Source: Opeltia flavorubescens
Taxonomy: Eukaryota; Ascomycota; Lecanoromycetes; Teloschistales; Teloschistaceae
Assembly: GCA_000442125.1 (NCBI GenBank)
Contig: KE546976.1
Coordinates: 124,001-188,000, forward strand
DNA length: 64,000 nucleotides
Direction: 5' to 3'
Shown here: in pieces, positions 1 to 11,901 of the stretch
Layout of the letters: each line of letters opens with the position of its first letter
Position numbering within the stretch: position 1 is the first letter of the stretch
Notes under the pieces: generated by a model
Seen by the model: only the letters and a program-made list of their open reading frames with translations
Databases searched by the model: none
What the model was told of the DNA's origin: nothing
Translations under genes and position numbers: made by a program

Positions 1-120
1 GAGGTGGAGGAGGGAGAGGCGGAAGAGGTGGCAGAGGAAGAGGAGAAGCTTGCAAAGGCAGGTAAGAGCAAGGGGAAGGGCAGGGGGAAGAAGAAGGGAA
101 AGGGGAAGGGGAAGAAGTGA
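1..120 (+). CDS. 3' end of an unknown protein, Glu-rich then Lys/Gly-rich tail (partial)
   Basis: From base 1 an open frame of 39 codons runs to a TGA at 118-120. It encodes an acidic run (many Glu, few Val/Ala) followed by a strongly basic tail of Lys, Gly and a few Arg. The upstream part lies outside the window, so neither start nor domain can be seen. Such an acidic-to-basic low-complexity tail is common at the C-terminus of nuclear or nucleolar fungal proteins, but this is only a compositional impression. The other frames of this purine-rich stretch are also partly open, so the frame is chosen for its clean acidic/basic pattern and its terminal stop. Confidence 0.45.
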   Translation, partial: EVEEGEAEEVAEEEEKLAKAGKSKGKGRGKKKGKGKGKK

Positions 121-432
121 CTTGCACGGTGGAGTAAGGGGACGAGGATACTTGTTTTGGCCGCCGCTGCAGGCCAAATCGTATCAGATGAAACCGATAC
201 CCGGATTTTTACGACCCTGCTATCATGTAGTAGTATGATACCGTCTTTCTTGTATATGTCGTTGTGATAAGGGGTTGACGTGGTTGACGTAAGGTGACGT
301 TTCCCGTGACTTCGGAGTTAGCGTCTACCGAAGCGATGAGACGCGTCTTTCAATCTCGATAATCACGTCCTCTTCACTGAATACTGCACAATACCGTAAT
401 CGACTGGGCATGCACCATGAAGTCAGCAAGGT
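121..432. other. Intergenic or 5' region before the Sld7-like gene
   Basis: No convincing gene is seen. It should contain the 3' end of the left partial gene and the promoter of the Sld7-like gene. A possible 14-nt first exon (ATG at 417) is discussed under that gene. Confidence 0.4.
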
Positions 433-1837
433 ATGGATCTATGGCACGGTCGCATCGACTTCGATGATGGGCGGAAGGAAGTTCATGGTCTAGACTCCCG
501 GACTCGCTAGAATTCCACCCACTGACGCGTTAGTAGACCTCCATTTCTCCCATCCTCATGTCAAAGATCATTGTCTACCACACAATGCTTCCCTCAGATT
601 CTTGGGTACTGTTGAGACGGTAGATATTCCCTTCTACCTAGTCTCAGGTCCTTCACTGGATGTCTGGACCACCAACGAACACACATCGAAGTGGCTACAC
701 CAATGCTTGATCGATGATGCCAACGACGATGGAGGTTCATGTTCACATCCGACTTCACAAAGATCGGGAACGCAGTCGCAACATGGTATACTTCTAGGAG
801 TACAAAGCCAGCATGACGGCGCCGCACCGAAGGGTTTAAAGACCACGGAGATCTTACTGTACGCTGCAACCGGGCAAACATCACAGCAAGACTATACCCC
901 ACCATCACCACCAGCTTCTTCCTCCCCAAGCCCAGAAGTCCTCCCAGATAATGCCACCCCTAAAATCAGACTCTATGCACTCCCACTCTCCTCAGAGATC
1001 TTCAAGGTCCTCGACCGCGCGCCCGCCCTCCACGTACTAGACACGGATCCCGAGAACCAGAACTTCTACTATCTTCCTCCACCTTCGAACCCACAATCAT
1101 CCCAACAAGAGACCACCCAAGCGCGGAAACGCCTAAAAGTCGAGACCCTTTTCCAAGATGCGACGCAAAACCGGCGTTTGCAGAAGAAACAAGGCGGTCA
1201 AGGTGTTGCAAAAATCATGGCTGGTGACCAGACCTTGAGATCTCAGTTCCCTTCCTCGGTTTTACCGCAGACAGTTCATACCATTGAGAAACCACCAGCG
1301 CGCAGGAAACCTCTCGGCCGCTCCTTCACCACAGGCACCCTTCCAGCCTTCCGCGCGCCCACAGCTTCTTCCTCAACAAGCACCAGCACAACAGCCCACC
1401 CAAATAATCAGCGGCGAGCCTCCCTCCTCCGCACCTCCAGCGCGCTCTCACCATCCATCGATGGCGCCGAATCCCCCATTCCAGTCCCAGAGAATGAAGC
1501 TGGTGGGAATATCGAGCAATCGAACAAAACATCCTTACGACGCGTCATAATGTCAGGCATGAGGATGTATGGATTCGAGCTGAATGTCAAGAAGAACACC
1601 GGTTCGAATGATGCGTCTGTTCCCTCTACCAGTGCTGCGGCCATAACCACCTCCCCAGATGAATACAAGAATATCTACCATCAAACGTACAAAGCCACTG
1701 CTTTCGTCTTTCGAAGTCATTTCTCCAGGCAGATGCTCCCTCAAGAGGTGCTTCGCGATACGGTAGATGGGTTTCTGGGACGGTTTTGTCGGGATCCACT
1801 TGCGGGTGGGGGGGAGGAGGAGGATGTGTTAGGATGA
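433..1837 (+). CDS. Sld7 C-terminal-domain protein (DNA replication initiation), 5' frame change
   Basis: The C-terminal about 45 residues, from YKNIYHQTYKA to the CRDPL region, look like the Sld7 C-terminal domain. In yeast, Sld7 partners Sld3 in loading Cdc45 at replication origins. Before it lies a long disordered Ser/Pro/Thr-rich middle. The N-terminus is odd. An ATG at 433 opens a Sld7-like start (MDLWHGRIDF, then DDGRKEVHGL) in one frame, and the rest of the protein (from about LARIPPTDAL through LRFLGTVET) continues in the +1 frame. The switch must fall between about 487 and 511, where no intron fits. Alternative: a 14-nt first exon at 417-430 and an intron 431-510 (GTATGG..GCTAG) joining in frame, which would lose the Sld7-like start. 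I favour a one-base sequence error or a real frameshift. The stop is at 1835-1837. Assignment is from memory of the family. Confidence 0.65.
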
Positions 1838-2520
1838 TGAGAGGATGTAGCCAAGGGTTCAGACTTTGCAGGTGATTACCGTGCTTTCGTAGGCATGGCC
1901 CGATCTATGCGAGAAACATGCTGCATAGAAACCTTAGGGGTACTTCAGATATGGGAGGACTATGCCCCAGAGGGAAATAGGGGATATAGGAAGAAATGGA
2001 AGTATATCGAAAGCAAGGCTTGAATAGCCGGACATAGATCACCAAGATCTAACCCAATGGTGTTAAATAAGTCCATTCCCACGATCAATTAGGTTGAAGA
2101 AGACCTAGTACTCCCAACCGCAAATTCTCGCCGATACGACATATACCACCCATCCAATCTCATGAGATCAAGTAGCCAGAACTCCAGTGTTTTTAGGACT
2201 GAGACTTGTAGACGCATAAAGCGATGATAGTCATGACCTACTTCTCATCAAATTGCCCCAATCCGCACTCGAAGCTCCTCTCATTCCCAAACCAAATCCA
2301 GTAATGCCAGACCTTCAAAACCATAGCACCGTACCTTGAAACGATAATCCTCAAAATCCCCATTATCAACTTATCCTACGTCTCGTCAACCGCGCTTTCG
2401 TCATCATTAATCCACCCTTCCTTCATTCCAATATCCCCTCTCCCCATCCCCTCTCCCCCATCCCCTCTCCCCCATCCCCACAAATCAAATCTCACACAAT
2501 CAACCCACCCCAATCCCACA
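1838..2520. other. Intergenic, C-rich repeat upstream of Elp5
   Basis: No gene is seen. Around 2438-2476 there is a short tandem pyrimidine repeat (units close to CCCCTCTCCCCCAT) just upstream of the Elp5 start, probably promoter sequence. Confidence 0.4.
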
Positions 2521-4522
2521 ATGTCCACCCCACATCCCCACTCCCATCGGGATCGCCAAAACCATAAAGAAATACAATCCATCCTCCTAATCCAAAAGCT
2601 CCTCACCTTGAAACCCGAAACTTCACCATTCACGCTCGTACTTGATAGCATTGAACAGGGCAGTGGGGGGTTTGTGAGGAGTTTGGTTGGGGGTTTAGGT
2701 GGGGAGGGTAGGCAAGGGGAGGTATGTTTTCTTTATTTGTCTTTATCTATGGAGTTTTGAAAGATGGTGTCTTTTGGGGGGGAGGTAGTTGTGACTTCTT
2801 ATATTGGTTTTACTTTCTCTGCTGAGTGAGGCGGCAAGTCAAGATTTTGAGGAGGCAAATAAAGGATATCAGAGTAGATCGGTAGAGATGGGTCGTTTTT
2901 GGAGTATCTTTATTGGGTTTGCATATCATTGTTCCTTTAAATTCCCTTTCCTTTCCTCACATTCTAAAGCCTTCCCTGTTCTGGATAGCCTTTTCAATGC
3001 TCATGATGTAGTTTGATCTTATCTTCATCATGTCAAGATTTCCTATTGCAATAGCGGGTCTTTTCGTCAGAGCATATAGGCCGCAAGAACAAAGCCTCTA
3101 CTCTACTATTGAAACCATTCAAGCACAAGCTCCATCCCAAAATCAACTCTATCAATTCCCTCTACCAGACCAAGAAAACTTCGCTGACAACTTCCTCCTC
3201 CCACAGGCCTCGAAAACAAATATAATCTACGTCTCCTACGGTCCCCTCACTCCTCCCCCCGGAACCACCACCTTCATAAAAGCCCGCCGAAAAACGCCCG
3301 AAGCCGTGAAGGCTGAGATTGCATCCGCTTGTTCCAAGACACAGAGTACGTGATTTTTCCATTTTGCCAGACTGTGTTCTTCACCTACCCCGAGACTATC
3401 CTCTGAACCTTTAGTTTCCGTCATCTATCCTTCCTTCCCCCCTTTCGATCTCAGTACCTAACTTCAACTCCCCCACCACCCGACTCTCCCCTCTACACCC
3501 GAAAATCCCACTAATCCCCCCACCCCACAGGAAACATCCTCCTCCTCACCCCCCTAAACCCCCTCCTCTCCCAACACCCAAGTCTAAATCTAGCACCATA
3601 CCTCCTCTCCCTGCTCGCACTCTCACCACAAACATCCCTACTAGCGGTATACCACATCGACAACCCCCTTTCCCCCCCTCAGGCATCTCACCTTACCAAC
3701 CCCCCTGCTCAGCCTCTTGCACACCAAAGTCCCACCCTTCCAGAGCAGCGTCTAACGACGCACAACCCCTACGCCCCAGCTCCCCTACAGCTATTGTCAT
3801 ACCTCGCAACCACAATCTTCACCCTCCGCTCGTTTCCGCAAGTTCTTGCCCAGAAAAGAGCGAGGGATAGGGCACTTCCTATACCTACGTTTGGGATGGA
3901 GGAGGGGAAGGAGGGTGTGATTGTGGGGATGGGCGGGAATGCTTATACCCTCAGTGGTGGCGGCGGTGGTGGCAATAGTGATAGAGGAAGGAGAGGGGGA
4001 GAAATGGGAGAAGGTGGCCTAGTCCTAGAAATGGAGCACAGACGAAAATCCGGACGTTCAGTTCACGAAACGTACTTCCTCCCTCCTCCACCACCCTTTC
4101 CCCCGCCCAGTTCCGGTTCGACCACGACATCATCCTCTTCAGGTGCACTTCCCTCGACTTCGACTTCGAGTTCAACATCCGTATCCTTGCATTCTACGCC
4201 CAAAAAAATAATTACGAAGACGATTTCGCCGTTTGATAGCGTTATCCCACTCGAAGCGCATCCACTATTCACCTTCTCCCCCTCCCCTCCATCTACTCCC
4301 TTCACAAACCCAGACCCCTCAAGTCCAAACACAACATTCTCCCTCTCCCTCACCGACAAACAACGGACAGCGCGGGATGGTGTAATACTCCCCTACATGG
4401 ATGCTCAGAGTTCAAGGGCCGGAGGCGAAGGGGGAGGAGGAGGGGGTGAGGGAGGAAGGATACTCTATGACATGGGCGCCGAAGATTTCGAGGACTTTGA
4501 TGAGGAGGAGGATGAGATCTAA
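2521..4522 (+). CDS. ELP5: Elongator complex protein 5 (Elp5)
   Basis: Model: join(2521..2721, 3207..3345, 3531..4522). All junctions keep frame, with donors GTATGT and GTACGT and acceptors CCACAG. The protein is a RecA-like subunit of the Elp4-Elp5-Elp6 ring of Elongator, which modifies wobble uridines of tRNA. Family marks seen: the N-terminal FTLVLDSIEQ, the strand NIIYVSYGPL, FIKARRKTPEA, RNILLLTPLNPLL, the PLQLLSYLATTIFTL block, LEMEHRRKSGR, and the C-terminal DKQRTARDGVILPY followed by an acidic tail (AEDFEDFDEEEDEI). The first intron is 485 nt, long for this region, so a small extra exon or alternative splicing inside it cannot be excluded. Low-complexity Gly and Ser/Pro insertions enlarge the second half compared with yeast Elp5. 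Functional assignment is strong. Confidence 0.88.
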
Positions 4523-5148
4523 CTCTCCTCCATTCTAATCCCTGATAAGAAAAAACGAAAAATCGATATAACATAAGAAAAAGAAAAAATAAGAACTATC
4601 ATTGGAACGTAGAGCCGCGAGGAGTCCACGTCGCCAAAAGTACTTGCTAGAAAGTGAGCTTTAGCTAAGATTAATACATCCGAGAAAAAACAAAAACAAA
4701 AATTCGTCGTCGAACAGGAGAAAGTAAACAATATGGGGGGAAGCATGGCGGACAGGTAGACGGCGGTAGCAGGTCGGGAAAACCCCTTTTTTCCCACTCT
4801 GAAGAGGGAGGGAGGAATGAATCTTATCAAGGCAAGCTCTCGTTATTTGAGCTACTAAGGTCACCCCTCCCCCCCTCTCTCTCTCTCTTATATAAACCAG
4901 CAGATATCCGCAAAGCAATGTCCCAGCTCGCCATTGAAACCTGAGCTTGCATCTCCATGACAAGATGCCAGTAGATCCGACCCCAAACCTCCGAGTATCC
5001 ATCCGCAGTTTTCCGCTGACAATGGCTGAATATCTGAAAACTCTCTCCTTCTGCCTTCCCTCACTTATTATCTCTTCCCGCTTGCCTCTCTCTGCCTGCC
5101 CCGTTCCCCCTCATTTTGAATTTTTTCCACCTCCTATCCACGCGAATT
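4523..5148. other. Convergent intergenic region with CT tract and TATA-like box
   Basis: It lies between two converging genes (Elp5 and SNRNP27). An A-rich stretch at 4545-4590 may serve 3' end formation. At 4874-4888 a (CT)n tract is followed directly by TATATAAA (4889-4896), which looks like a core promoter reading to the right, but no convincing gene follows. Confidence 0.4.
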
Positions 5149-6319
5149 TCACCGACTCGGACTCAACGGCCTATTGAAACCCCCCACCCGGTTCATATAC
5201 TGCCTATACTCAGTCTTCTTCTCCCTCCTAATCGCACCCACATTATTCCCCGGAACCTTCGTATTCTTCGTGCTCTTAAATTTGGCAAAACCCATCATCT
5301 GGCGGATCTGTGCCGTTTCGGAATCTTCATCTTCATCTTTTGCGTCGATGTCCATTTTTGTGTTATTTGTGGTTGTGGAAGGGGTGGGATCGGAGGGTTT
5401 GGAAGCTGTGACGCCGTTGGTTTTTGCTGTTGCTGTTGAGTGAGAAGATTGTGGAGGATTTGAGGATTTGGGGCCTGTCGGGGGGAGTGCTTTTGTTGTT
5501 GGAGGGGGTGGGGAGCGGGAGGATTGTTTATTAGGGCCTGAAGGGGGTGGTTTGGATGATGGGCCGCGGGGAGGAGAACGTGTTCGGATGGAGGATTTTG
5601 CGTCTCGGGCCGGGGAGCGTGAGCGGGAGCGGTGACGATCTGGACGTCGGGATGGTGGGGGGTTTTCTTTAGAACGACTTGTTAGCTTTCTTGGCCAGAA
5701 GTTTTGCATGGTTGACTATACAGATCGACTTGCAATGGAAGGCTTGGTTCAAGGATGTATGCAGGAGGAGGAGAAGGGGAGTTCGAGATCATGCTAGGAG
5801 TGCTAGCAGAGACATATATGCTTGAATTTGCGACGCTCTTTGCATGTTGTGCGCTTTGTGAATGTCGAACGGAGATGTGACGCCTGAAAATACCAGTAAA
5901 AACTGTTGCAACTCACCTCGTCTAGTCCGATGTCTGTCCCGACTCACAGACCGATCCCTCTCCCTCTTCTCCCCGTCGCGCCGTCTACGTCCATCTCGAT
6001 CCCTTGACCGGCTTCGATCACCGTTCACGTAGCGCCTTCCATTCCTATCTCTTGACCTGCTACCTTCTTTGCGTCTATCGCGGTCTCGATCTCGAATTCT
6101 CTCCCTAGATCTTGATCTTGACCTCGATTTTCGTCTCCGATCGTCACGACCGTTGAGACGATCCCTATCTTCTCTCTTGCTCTTAGTCGGCTCAGGTCTG
6201 GCCTTGCTATCGCGTGGAGGTTCCCGTGGCTTGTCCGATGCTTCTGTAGATTTTGAGTTACGCTCCCACATTGCTGCGCTATCGGCACGCTTTGCGCGTT
6301 TGGCGGGAGGTTCTGCCAT
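5149..6319 (-). CDS. U4/U6.U5 tri-snRNP 27 kDa protein (SNRNP27-like)
   Basis: Model: complement(join(5149..5666, 5917..6319)); donor GTGAGT, acceptor after GTTCTAAAG, with a CTAAC branch sequence 18 nt upstream; 306 aa. The N-terminal half is an RS domain full of SR, RD and RE dipeptides, typical of spliceosomal proteins. The C-terminal about 55 residues carry the conserved signature of the 27K tri-snRNP protein: QMMGFAKFKSTK, then KVPGN, and the end EYRQYMNRVGGFNRPL. This protein joins the U4/U6.U5 tri-snRNP in the nucleus. The start ATG at 6319 gives MAEPPAKRAKR, a common fungal start for this family. The 250-nt intron is longer than its neighbours; a nearer acceptor at about 5884 would leave an intron of only 33 nt and is rejected. 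Confidence 0.85.
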
Positions 6320-7121
6320 GCCGAGCGTGTGATTCTGGGATTTCCGAGACGGTTGGTCCAAATGCTTCAAGAGGTTTATGGGTGTGGTGTTGCTGCTGGT
6401 GGCTGCTCTTAGATCTGTGTGCAGCTGTGAGCTCCTTCCGCCGGCCTTGCGAGCTTAGAGAATCCTGCTAAAAACGGCGAGATGTCAAGAAGTCGGTGAA
6501 ATTCTGAAGCTCCAACGTCTCCCCCATCAGGATCCCGTTGGTGAAGTAAATACTTTCTGCGCAGATGAAAGTCGTGAGGTTAGCAAAGCAAAAGTCCGTC
6601 TTGGCGTTGCCGCTGTTACGGCGGCCTTAATGCTCATATACCGCACTTCGTCACAGTTCTAGCGGTTACCGTAGTTGTCAAAGTATGATTAGAGGTGATG
6701 GAAGGAGAACTAGAAAGGAGTTCTAAACGTCGTCGTTATAATGTATATATATATATTACTGCACAAACATCGAGATTTACTGATGCGACTACGAGGACCC
6801 ATAGGCTGTAGCGTATTTTGACAGTCAACACATCCTCACTTATTGAAGACCTATCAACTCAAATAACGAGAACGAGCATGAGGTATTTAGCCATCACCAA
6901 AGAAACCTGTTTATCTATGATCGCCAATCCTGTTACTGGCTGGATCCCAAATTCTAGTACGGCTATCCACAAATGTATCCTAGAATGATCAAGTCCGGGT
7001 ATCCTCCTCGCCCAATGGATCCAAAGGAACGTTTTCAAAAATGTAATACACGGAATAGAATCGAATAGTAACGAAATTCCAAATGCCCACCCAACCCTCT
7101 CCCCATCTTCCATCAAAAAAC
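6320..7121. other. Intergenic, with a short (TA)n repeat
   Basis: Upstream region of the SNRNP27-like gene and 3' region of the 7TM gene. A (TA)n run sits at about 6743-6757. No supported gene. Confidence 0.45.
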
Positions 7122-9001
7122 CTAGAACGAACCATGAACCGGTACCCTCGGAATCTCGTACACCGGTGGATCGGGAGGAAGCGCCTTCATCGTCAGACGT
7201 CGCAAACGATCCTGTTGCGATCTTGACCGACTCTGGCGTTGACTATACCTGGTAGTTGTTGAAAGTACAGTCCTCGATTTCTCCAGATAATCGCCGTATT
7301 GATTCCGGTTCGTCTGAATCGGCAGAACCACAGCATCCACTGAAACTCCGCTGGGCACATTGGGTCGGCCGCTTAGCGGACTAAGTGGTGGCGACTGAGT
7401 GAATCTTCTATCAGTGCCGTAGAAAGGCAAACGAAATGAGCTGCCCGTAGGTGATGGATTCCCAGAATGCTGTGACCCGCGAAGATTGCTTAGCCTGCAC
7501 CCGATTTGTACGGTGGCACTGCTTTGCTCCGAGAATTCTCGCCTGTGGCTCCAAGGTAGCTTTATTGACGGGGGTTGGAACACTTCTTCGTTATCTTGAG
7601 AAAATGTTGTACTCATCGAATTACGTAGCATAGCCGATCGAAATGTAGGAAATATCGAGTAATTGGATCCTTTCCGGGCGCTCAAAGGTGAGAGAAGCAC
7701 TTGCGCCGGTGGTGTGGTGGGCTCAACATACTGAAGCTTCTTTGCCCCTTCTTCAGCCATAAATTGTGAGAAACTGGTGTCTGGCTCAATCGTTGGCGAT
7801 GACATGTACTTTGCTACTCGTGAAAACCGTTTGAGGTCATCCACCAACTTGTGATTGTCATCGTCGGGCTGTCTTTCTTCGTCCTTTTCTAACAAAACCG
7901 GAGACGTGATGTGCATTGTCATCTCTAGATCGCTCGGTCCGAATAGTCTTAGGCCTTGACGTATTGTACGTGTGCTTTCTATTGGCCGAATTGCTGTCCT
8001 GTCGGCATTTGCTCGAAGAAAGATATGTAGCAGCAGATGAACGATCCCAAGCACATTCAGCGCAACCTCCGCGATCTTAGATGTGACAATCGCGTCGACT
8101 CGGATGGTCTTCTGCGCGAAGAAAGGAATGATAAGGGCCATAATCGAAGCGCTGATGACAAGATAGTACGCCGTCCTTGTAGCAGATATCCGTTGATCGC
8201 GATTCATAGTGATGGTTCGAGCCAGCTGAGCAATGATGACCGCGGCACAGACAAGGAAGGTGAGGAGGAGGCCTGAAGCGAGGACGAGACCAACTTTAGT
8301 CCAATCTGCCGTCCACCACACAAGACTTGCAAGGCATGCACGTCTGCGTGAAAAGACCTTGGCGGGAACCCATGTCACAAGTGTCAGGATGATGGCAGCA
8401 GTGACGCAGAACATGATATTCCATCTCTTTTGATGTTGAAAGCGATCCTTATGCAAAGACCGGAAAGTGGTTTCAAGGCCGAAGACGAGCATAGTGTAAG
8501 GTACAAGCCAGATGACTGCTTCAGGTCAGCCACAAGAAATTCGCCCAGGCAAGACTGGCTTACTTGGCCAAACGATTTGACCTGTAGTACTGCATTGCAT
8601 TGCCAGCGTCTCTCGATTTGTGGTCTGAATTGTGATGAAAACACCTCCCTGTATGATAATAGCTACCGAAATGACAAGAGGCATAATCTCCGCTGGGTGT
8701 ATGTTTATGGAATATTGAGGCAAAGAGCTTATTGAGAATCGAGATGAGTATCCTCTGGATCATCAGTCAGCTTGAAGAAGTGACGTATAAGGGAGGAAAT
8801 CTACCTTGAGCTAGAGAAATGTCGCGACCGAGCTAAAGAACGTGCGTCGTAGAGAATGACGCCGACCATGAGAAGAGCAGCAGCAATGTTCACTGCTACA
8901 AGGACAAGGATGGCTAAGTCAAAGTGCCGGCCATGGTGTTTGATCCAGCGGTCGCCAAGCTCCTGTAGCATTTGAGCATCGTTTTGGCTGATATTCTTCA
9001 T
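7122..9001 (-). CDS. Seven-transmembrane, GPCR-like membrane protein
   Basis: Model: complement(join(7122..8515, 8564..8727, 8805..9001)); introns of 48 and 77 nt with GTAAGC and GTAGAT donors, phases consistent; 584 aa. Seven hydrophobic helices can be placed: one in exon 1 (around LAILVLVAVNIAAALLMVGV), two around exons 2-3 (EIMPLVISVAIII; IIWLVPYTMLVFGL), and four in exon 3 (CVTAAIILTLVTW; LVLASGLLLTFLV; YYLVISASIMALII; ALNVLGIVHLLLHIF). The remaining about 300 residues form a Ser/Pro-rich cytoplasmic tail. This layout (short N-terminus, 7 TM, long tail) fits orphan fungal receptor-like proteins, and I recognise no ligand class. The plasma membrane location and signalling role are inferences. 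The start at 9001 is the first in-frame ATG. Confidence 0.7.
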
Positions 9002-10666
9002 CGGTAGAAAGGTCAAGGCCAGCACCGGCCGTAAAGATAGCCCAGCTGAGCATATGTAAGAAGCTCAAGAACAGCAGCGCTGCTGCAAGAAAGAAATGAA
9101 GACGAGCAGCCGCCAGCGACTGTCGTGGAATCAGCGAACAGAATGCATGTAGAAACGAATGGAATGAACAAACGAGACAATCAAAGAGGGACACGAAGGA
9201 GACAAGGCAACAATGAGGAGATGAATGCAGGGAAAGAAGAATAAGGCACAGTCGAAGGAGCGAAGAAGCATGATAGCAGGCGGCACCGGCAGCTATGATA
9301 AGGTGCATGAACAACAGTATGGGGCATTCGGCATGGCTGAAGCAGAGNCATGGTACGGCCAGGAAGAGATTCAATGTTTTGGCGTGTAGACGCGGAGATT
9401 TAATGATGATTCAGGGTACGGGACGAGTTCTGGCCGTTTGAGTGGCCAACCGGTTCACTCCTGAACTCAGATATAGTAGTTAAGCGCGGTAGTCCATCAG
9501 CGGTTCGGCACGAAGAAATTGAGGTCTTGGAGCAGTCGCTCATCTCGTTATCACAACCATTCCAGGAATGGAACTGAACGACGATAGTCGATGTCGTGCT
9601 TGAGCACAGCAGGTACGATGTTGGATAATTTCGTATTGCTTCGATCAGACGTTGGACCTGTGACGTGACGATATGAGCACTTGAAGCATTACCGACGTTG
9701 ACTGATACCTCGATTGGATATCTGCATGAACATGGGAGGAGGTGGGTGTATGGATGAAACTCTAGCCGGAAGATATTCATGCGGGGAGAGTAGCGGGGAT
9801 GAAATAGGGGAGTCAGTAGCCCCGCCATCGGGCGGTTAGCCCGGCGCCAAGAAACTCTTGATTATTACTAAAATAAGGCATCATCTTGAACAGAAGTAAA
9901 GAGTATATAGATGGTAGCTAAAGCACTTAGATGGAGTACGAATCAAGCCGATTTCGTTCTTATTTGAGACTTCGTTTCGGGCTATGAATACACGAAAACC
10001 CCTAACACCTAAGGGAGAACACGTAACAGCATTATTCTACATGATTACCATCACCGCTGATCTATCTGTGAAAATCAAAATAGGGTTGCGAACAAAATTA
10101 AAGAGTCTTGCCTGCTCACAAGGCGAATAAGGCACAGCTGCGAGAAAATGGTAATACAGAGCGAGCGATCAGCAGATATGTTCTAAGGCACCCTATCTTC
10201 AGCTTTGCCCAACGCCTTTCAAGTACGTATTCGGCTGTGCGTGCAGGAATTGGTGGAGGAGTATTTGATTCCAGGCGATGGAAATGGATGAGGATGCTTT
10301 TAGTTGGAAACATCCGATCTGACCTAATCTGTCACTGCTGTTGAATGCATCTGCTATGCACTGCCCCCTCCATACGGTCGAAACAATGGTCGTGGCTGAT
10401 CCTCGATCCCACCAAGATAAGCTGCCACCCCATTGGCATCACTCGAAAGTCCTACGACGCCATTGAGGATTCACAGGCTTGGTAGCGCAGTCCAACGTCG
10501 TTGCTGCGATGCCATGCTTTCGAGACTTCGATTGTGGAGAATTAGTAGTGGCCCAACTGGAAGAATCTGGATCATGCGGCCAAGGCAGGGTGTAAATGCA
10601 GCCATCTTCGAACCGTCTCAACCACTTCGCTTCCTAAAAAGGATGACCCGCAAAACAAGTTGAACT
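9002..10666. other. Gene-poor intergenic region
   Basis: Several minus-strand frames of 60-150 codons exist here (for example 9400-9828 and 10439-10650), but none has a recognisable domain or a coherent splice model. An ambiguous base lies at 9348. A weak candidate is the minus-strand stretch 10439-10650 directly after the small secreted protein gene. It opens behind a CTTTTTAG acceptor-like site and could be a 3' exon, but nothing proves it. Confidence 0.35.
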
Positions 10667-11191
10667 TCAGGCAGCTGCAGCGACCATGGTAATAGTCATC
10701 CTGACAAAGATCACCACATGGCTCTGCGAATGGGTCCAGCTTCCCTCGTAAATGCCCGTCCAGCCTCTGACTGCCTCGATCGCAAGATATTCGCAGAAAT
10801 GGATAACAAATTCCCAGGGGACAGGAACGTTGGTGTTCGACGAAGTAAAGGTAAGGGCAAGGTTGCTCTTCTTTAGCGTGGCAAGCGGCAGCTCTGGTCT
10901 CTGTTGAAGATAGTAGAGCAAAGCCTTGGTCGATATCATATCCAAAGCTTCGTCTAGGTATTCAGACGCCGCTCGGATGGGGAGAAGCATGTTGTGACCT
11001 GCATAATGTTGTATGTACTCGTCTAGTATATCACGCTTGGAAAGGCTTCCACTAGCCGATCGCGCAAGGCCGCTTGTTGGAAGTAAGAGTCTCGGGTCTG
11101 AGTCCGATATTCGTATCACAGCAGAGAGCGCTGGTATGATAAAGAAAGTGAAAGCAACGAGGTATAATAACGAATGACTTAGCTTACCCAT
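10667..11191 (-). CDS. Small secreted protein of unknown function
   Basis: Uninterrupted frame of 174 aa from ATG at 11191 to TGA at 10667-10669. The first about 24 residues form a clear signal peptide (hydrophobic core LLYLVAFTFFIIPALSA). The mature part has a conserved-looking block near the C-terminus (VPWEFVIHFCEYL, then GWTGIYEG), a pattern I associate with small uncharacterised ascomycete proteins. It has only one cysteine, so it is not a disulfide-rich effector type. No enzyme motif is visible. Secretion is inferred from the signal peptide. No neighbour suggests a pathway. Confidence 0.55.
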   Translation of the reverse strand: MGKLSHSLLYLVAFTFFIIPALSAVIRISDSDPRLLLPTSGLARSASGSLSKRDILDEYIQHYAGHNMLLPIRAASEYLDEALDMISTKALLYYLQQRPELPLATLKKSNLALTFTSSNTNVPVPWEFVIHFCEYLAIEAVRGWTGIYEGSWTHSQSHVVIFVRMTITMVAAAA

Positions 11192-11901
11192 GATGTAGGT
11201 CCGTGGTGAAAGCTCTAGGGGATTTTCGACCTAAGTGTCGGACGGTGGGTCAATGACTTATAGGCTCGTCGGATCCTATTGACGAAAGATAGCTGAGTGA
11301 TTTGCAGCCATGCAGGAAGCTCGAAGGAGAGAGGCACATCCTGGTTACGAGATTGAAGGCCCGCCCCACAAGCATCATTGTGTCGTCGGTGACATCGCGC
11401 TTGTGCGGAAAGTTATGGCATGCATAGAATTGCATGCATATCAGAGATTAGCATCCAGGTTACGAGTGGGTTCCCAACCGGACTGAAAAGCCGTGGGGGG
11501 ACCTCGAGGAGCTTTTTGGTTGGAGACGCGAGAAACATGTTCTTCCGCCAGCGTGTCGGCTCTTCCGGCTGTCTCCGAACACGAGGTGTAGAGCCGCGTC
11601 CAGGTACAAAGGACGATAGAGACGTGGATCGGCGCATGTAGTGACGCAGCTAATTCCTCATTGGATTTGACTTTCCAGATCCGTCGTCCACGCTGAATAA
11701 TGTGTGGCTGTCCAAGTGTCGCGACGCCACGATGGCGTGCCTTTCTAAGTTACGAAGCCTGCAGGACTCATTTGTGCATTGTTTCAGAAATGTAGAGACC
11801 CCGGTCTGATCAGGAGCTATGCCAACGTTGTGGATCTTCAATTAACCAATGCCTTGACTCTTCGACATTTGAAAGCTATTCCAGTCATATCTTTCTTGAC
11901 C
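11192..11901. other. Intergenic region, no gene seen
   Basis: Upstream region of the secreted-protein gene. Short frames on both strands lack domains and codon regularity. Confidence 0.4.

Noticed and set aside
594-929. Minus-strand 111-codon frame
   Set aside because: Antisense shadow of the Sld7-like coding sequence.
5667-5916. Short alternative intron (about 33 nt) in the SNRNP27-like gene
   Set aside because: Below the usual minimum intron size and leads to an early stop; the 250-nt intron restores the family protein.
9400-9828. Minus-strand 142-codon frame
   Set aside because: No domain, irregular composition, and no supporting splice context.
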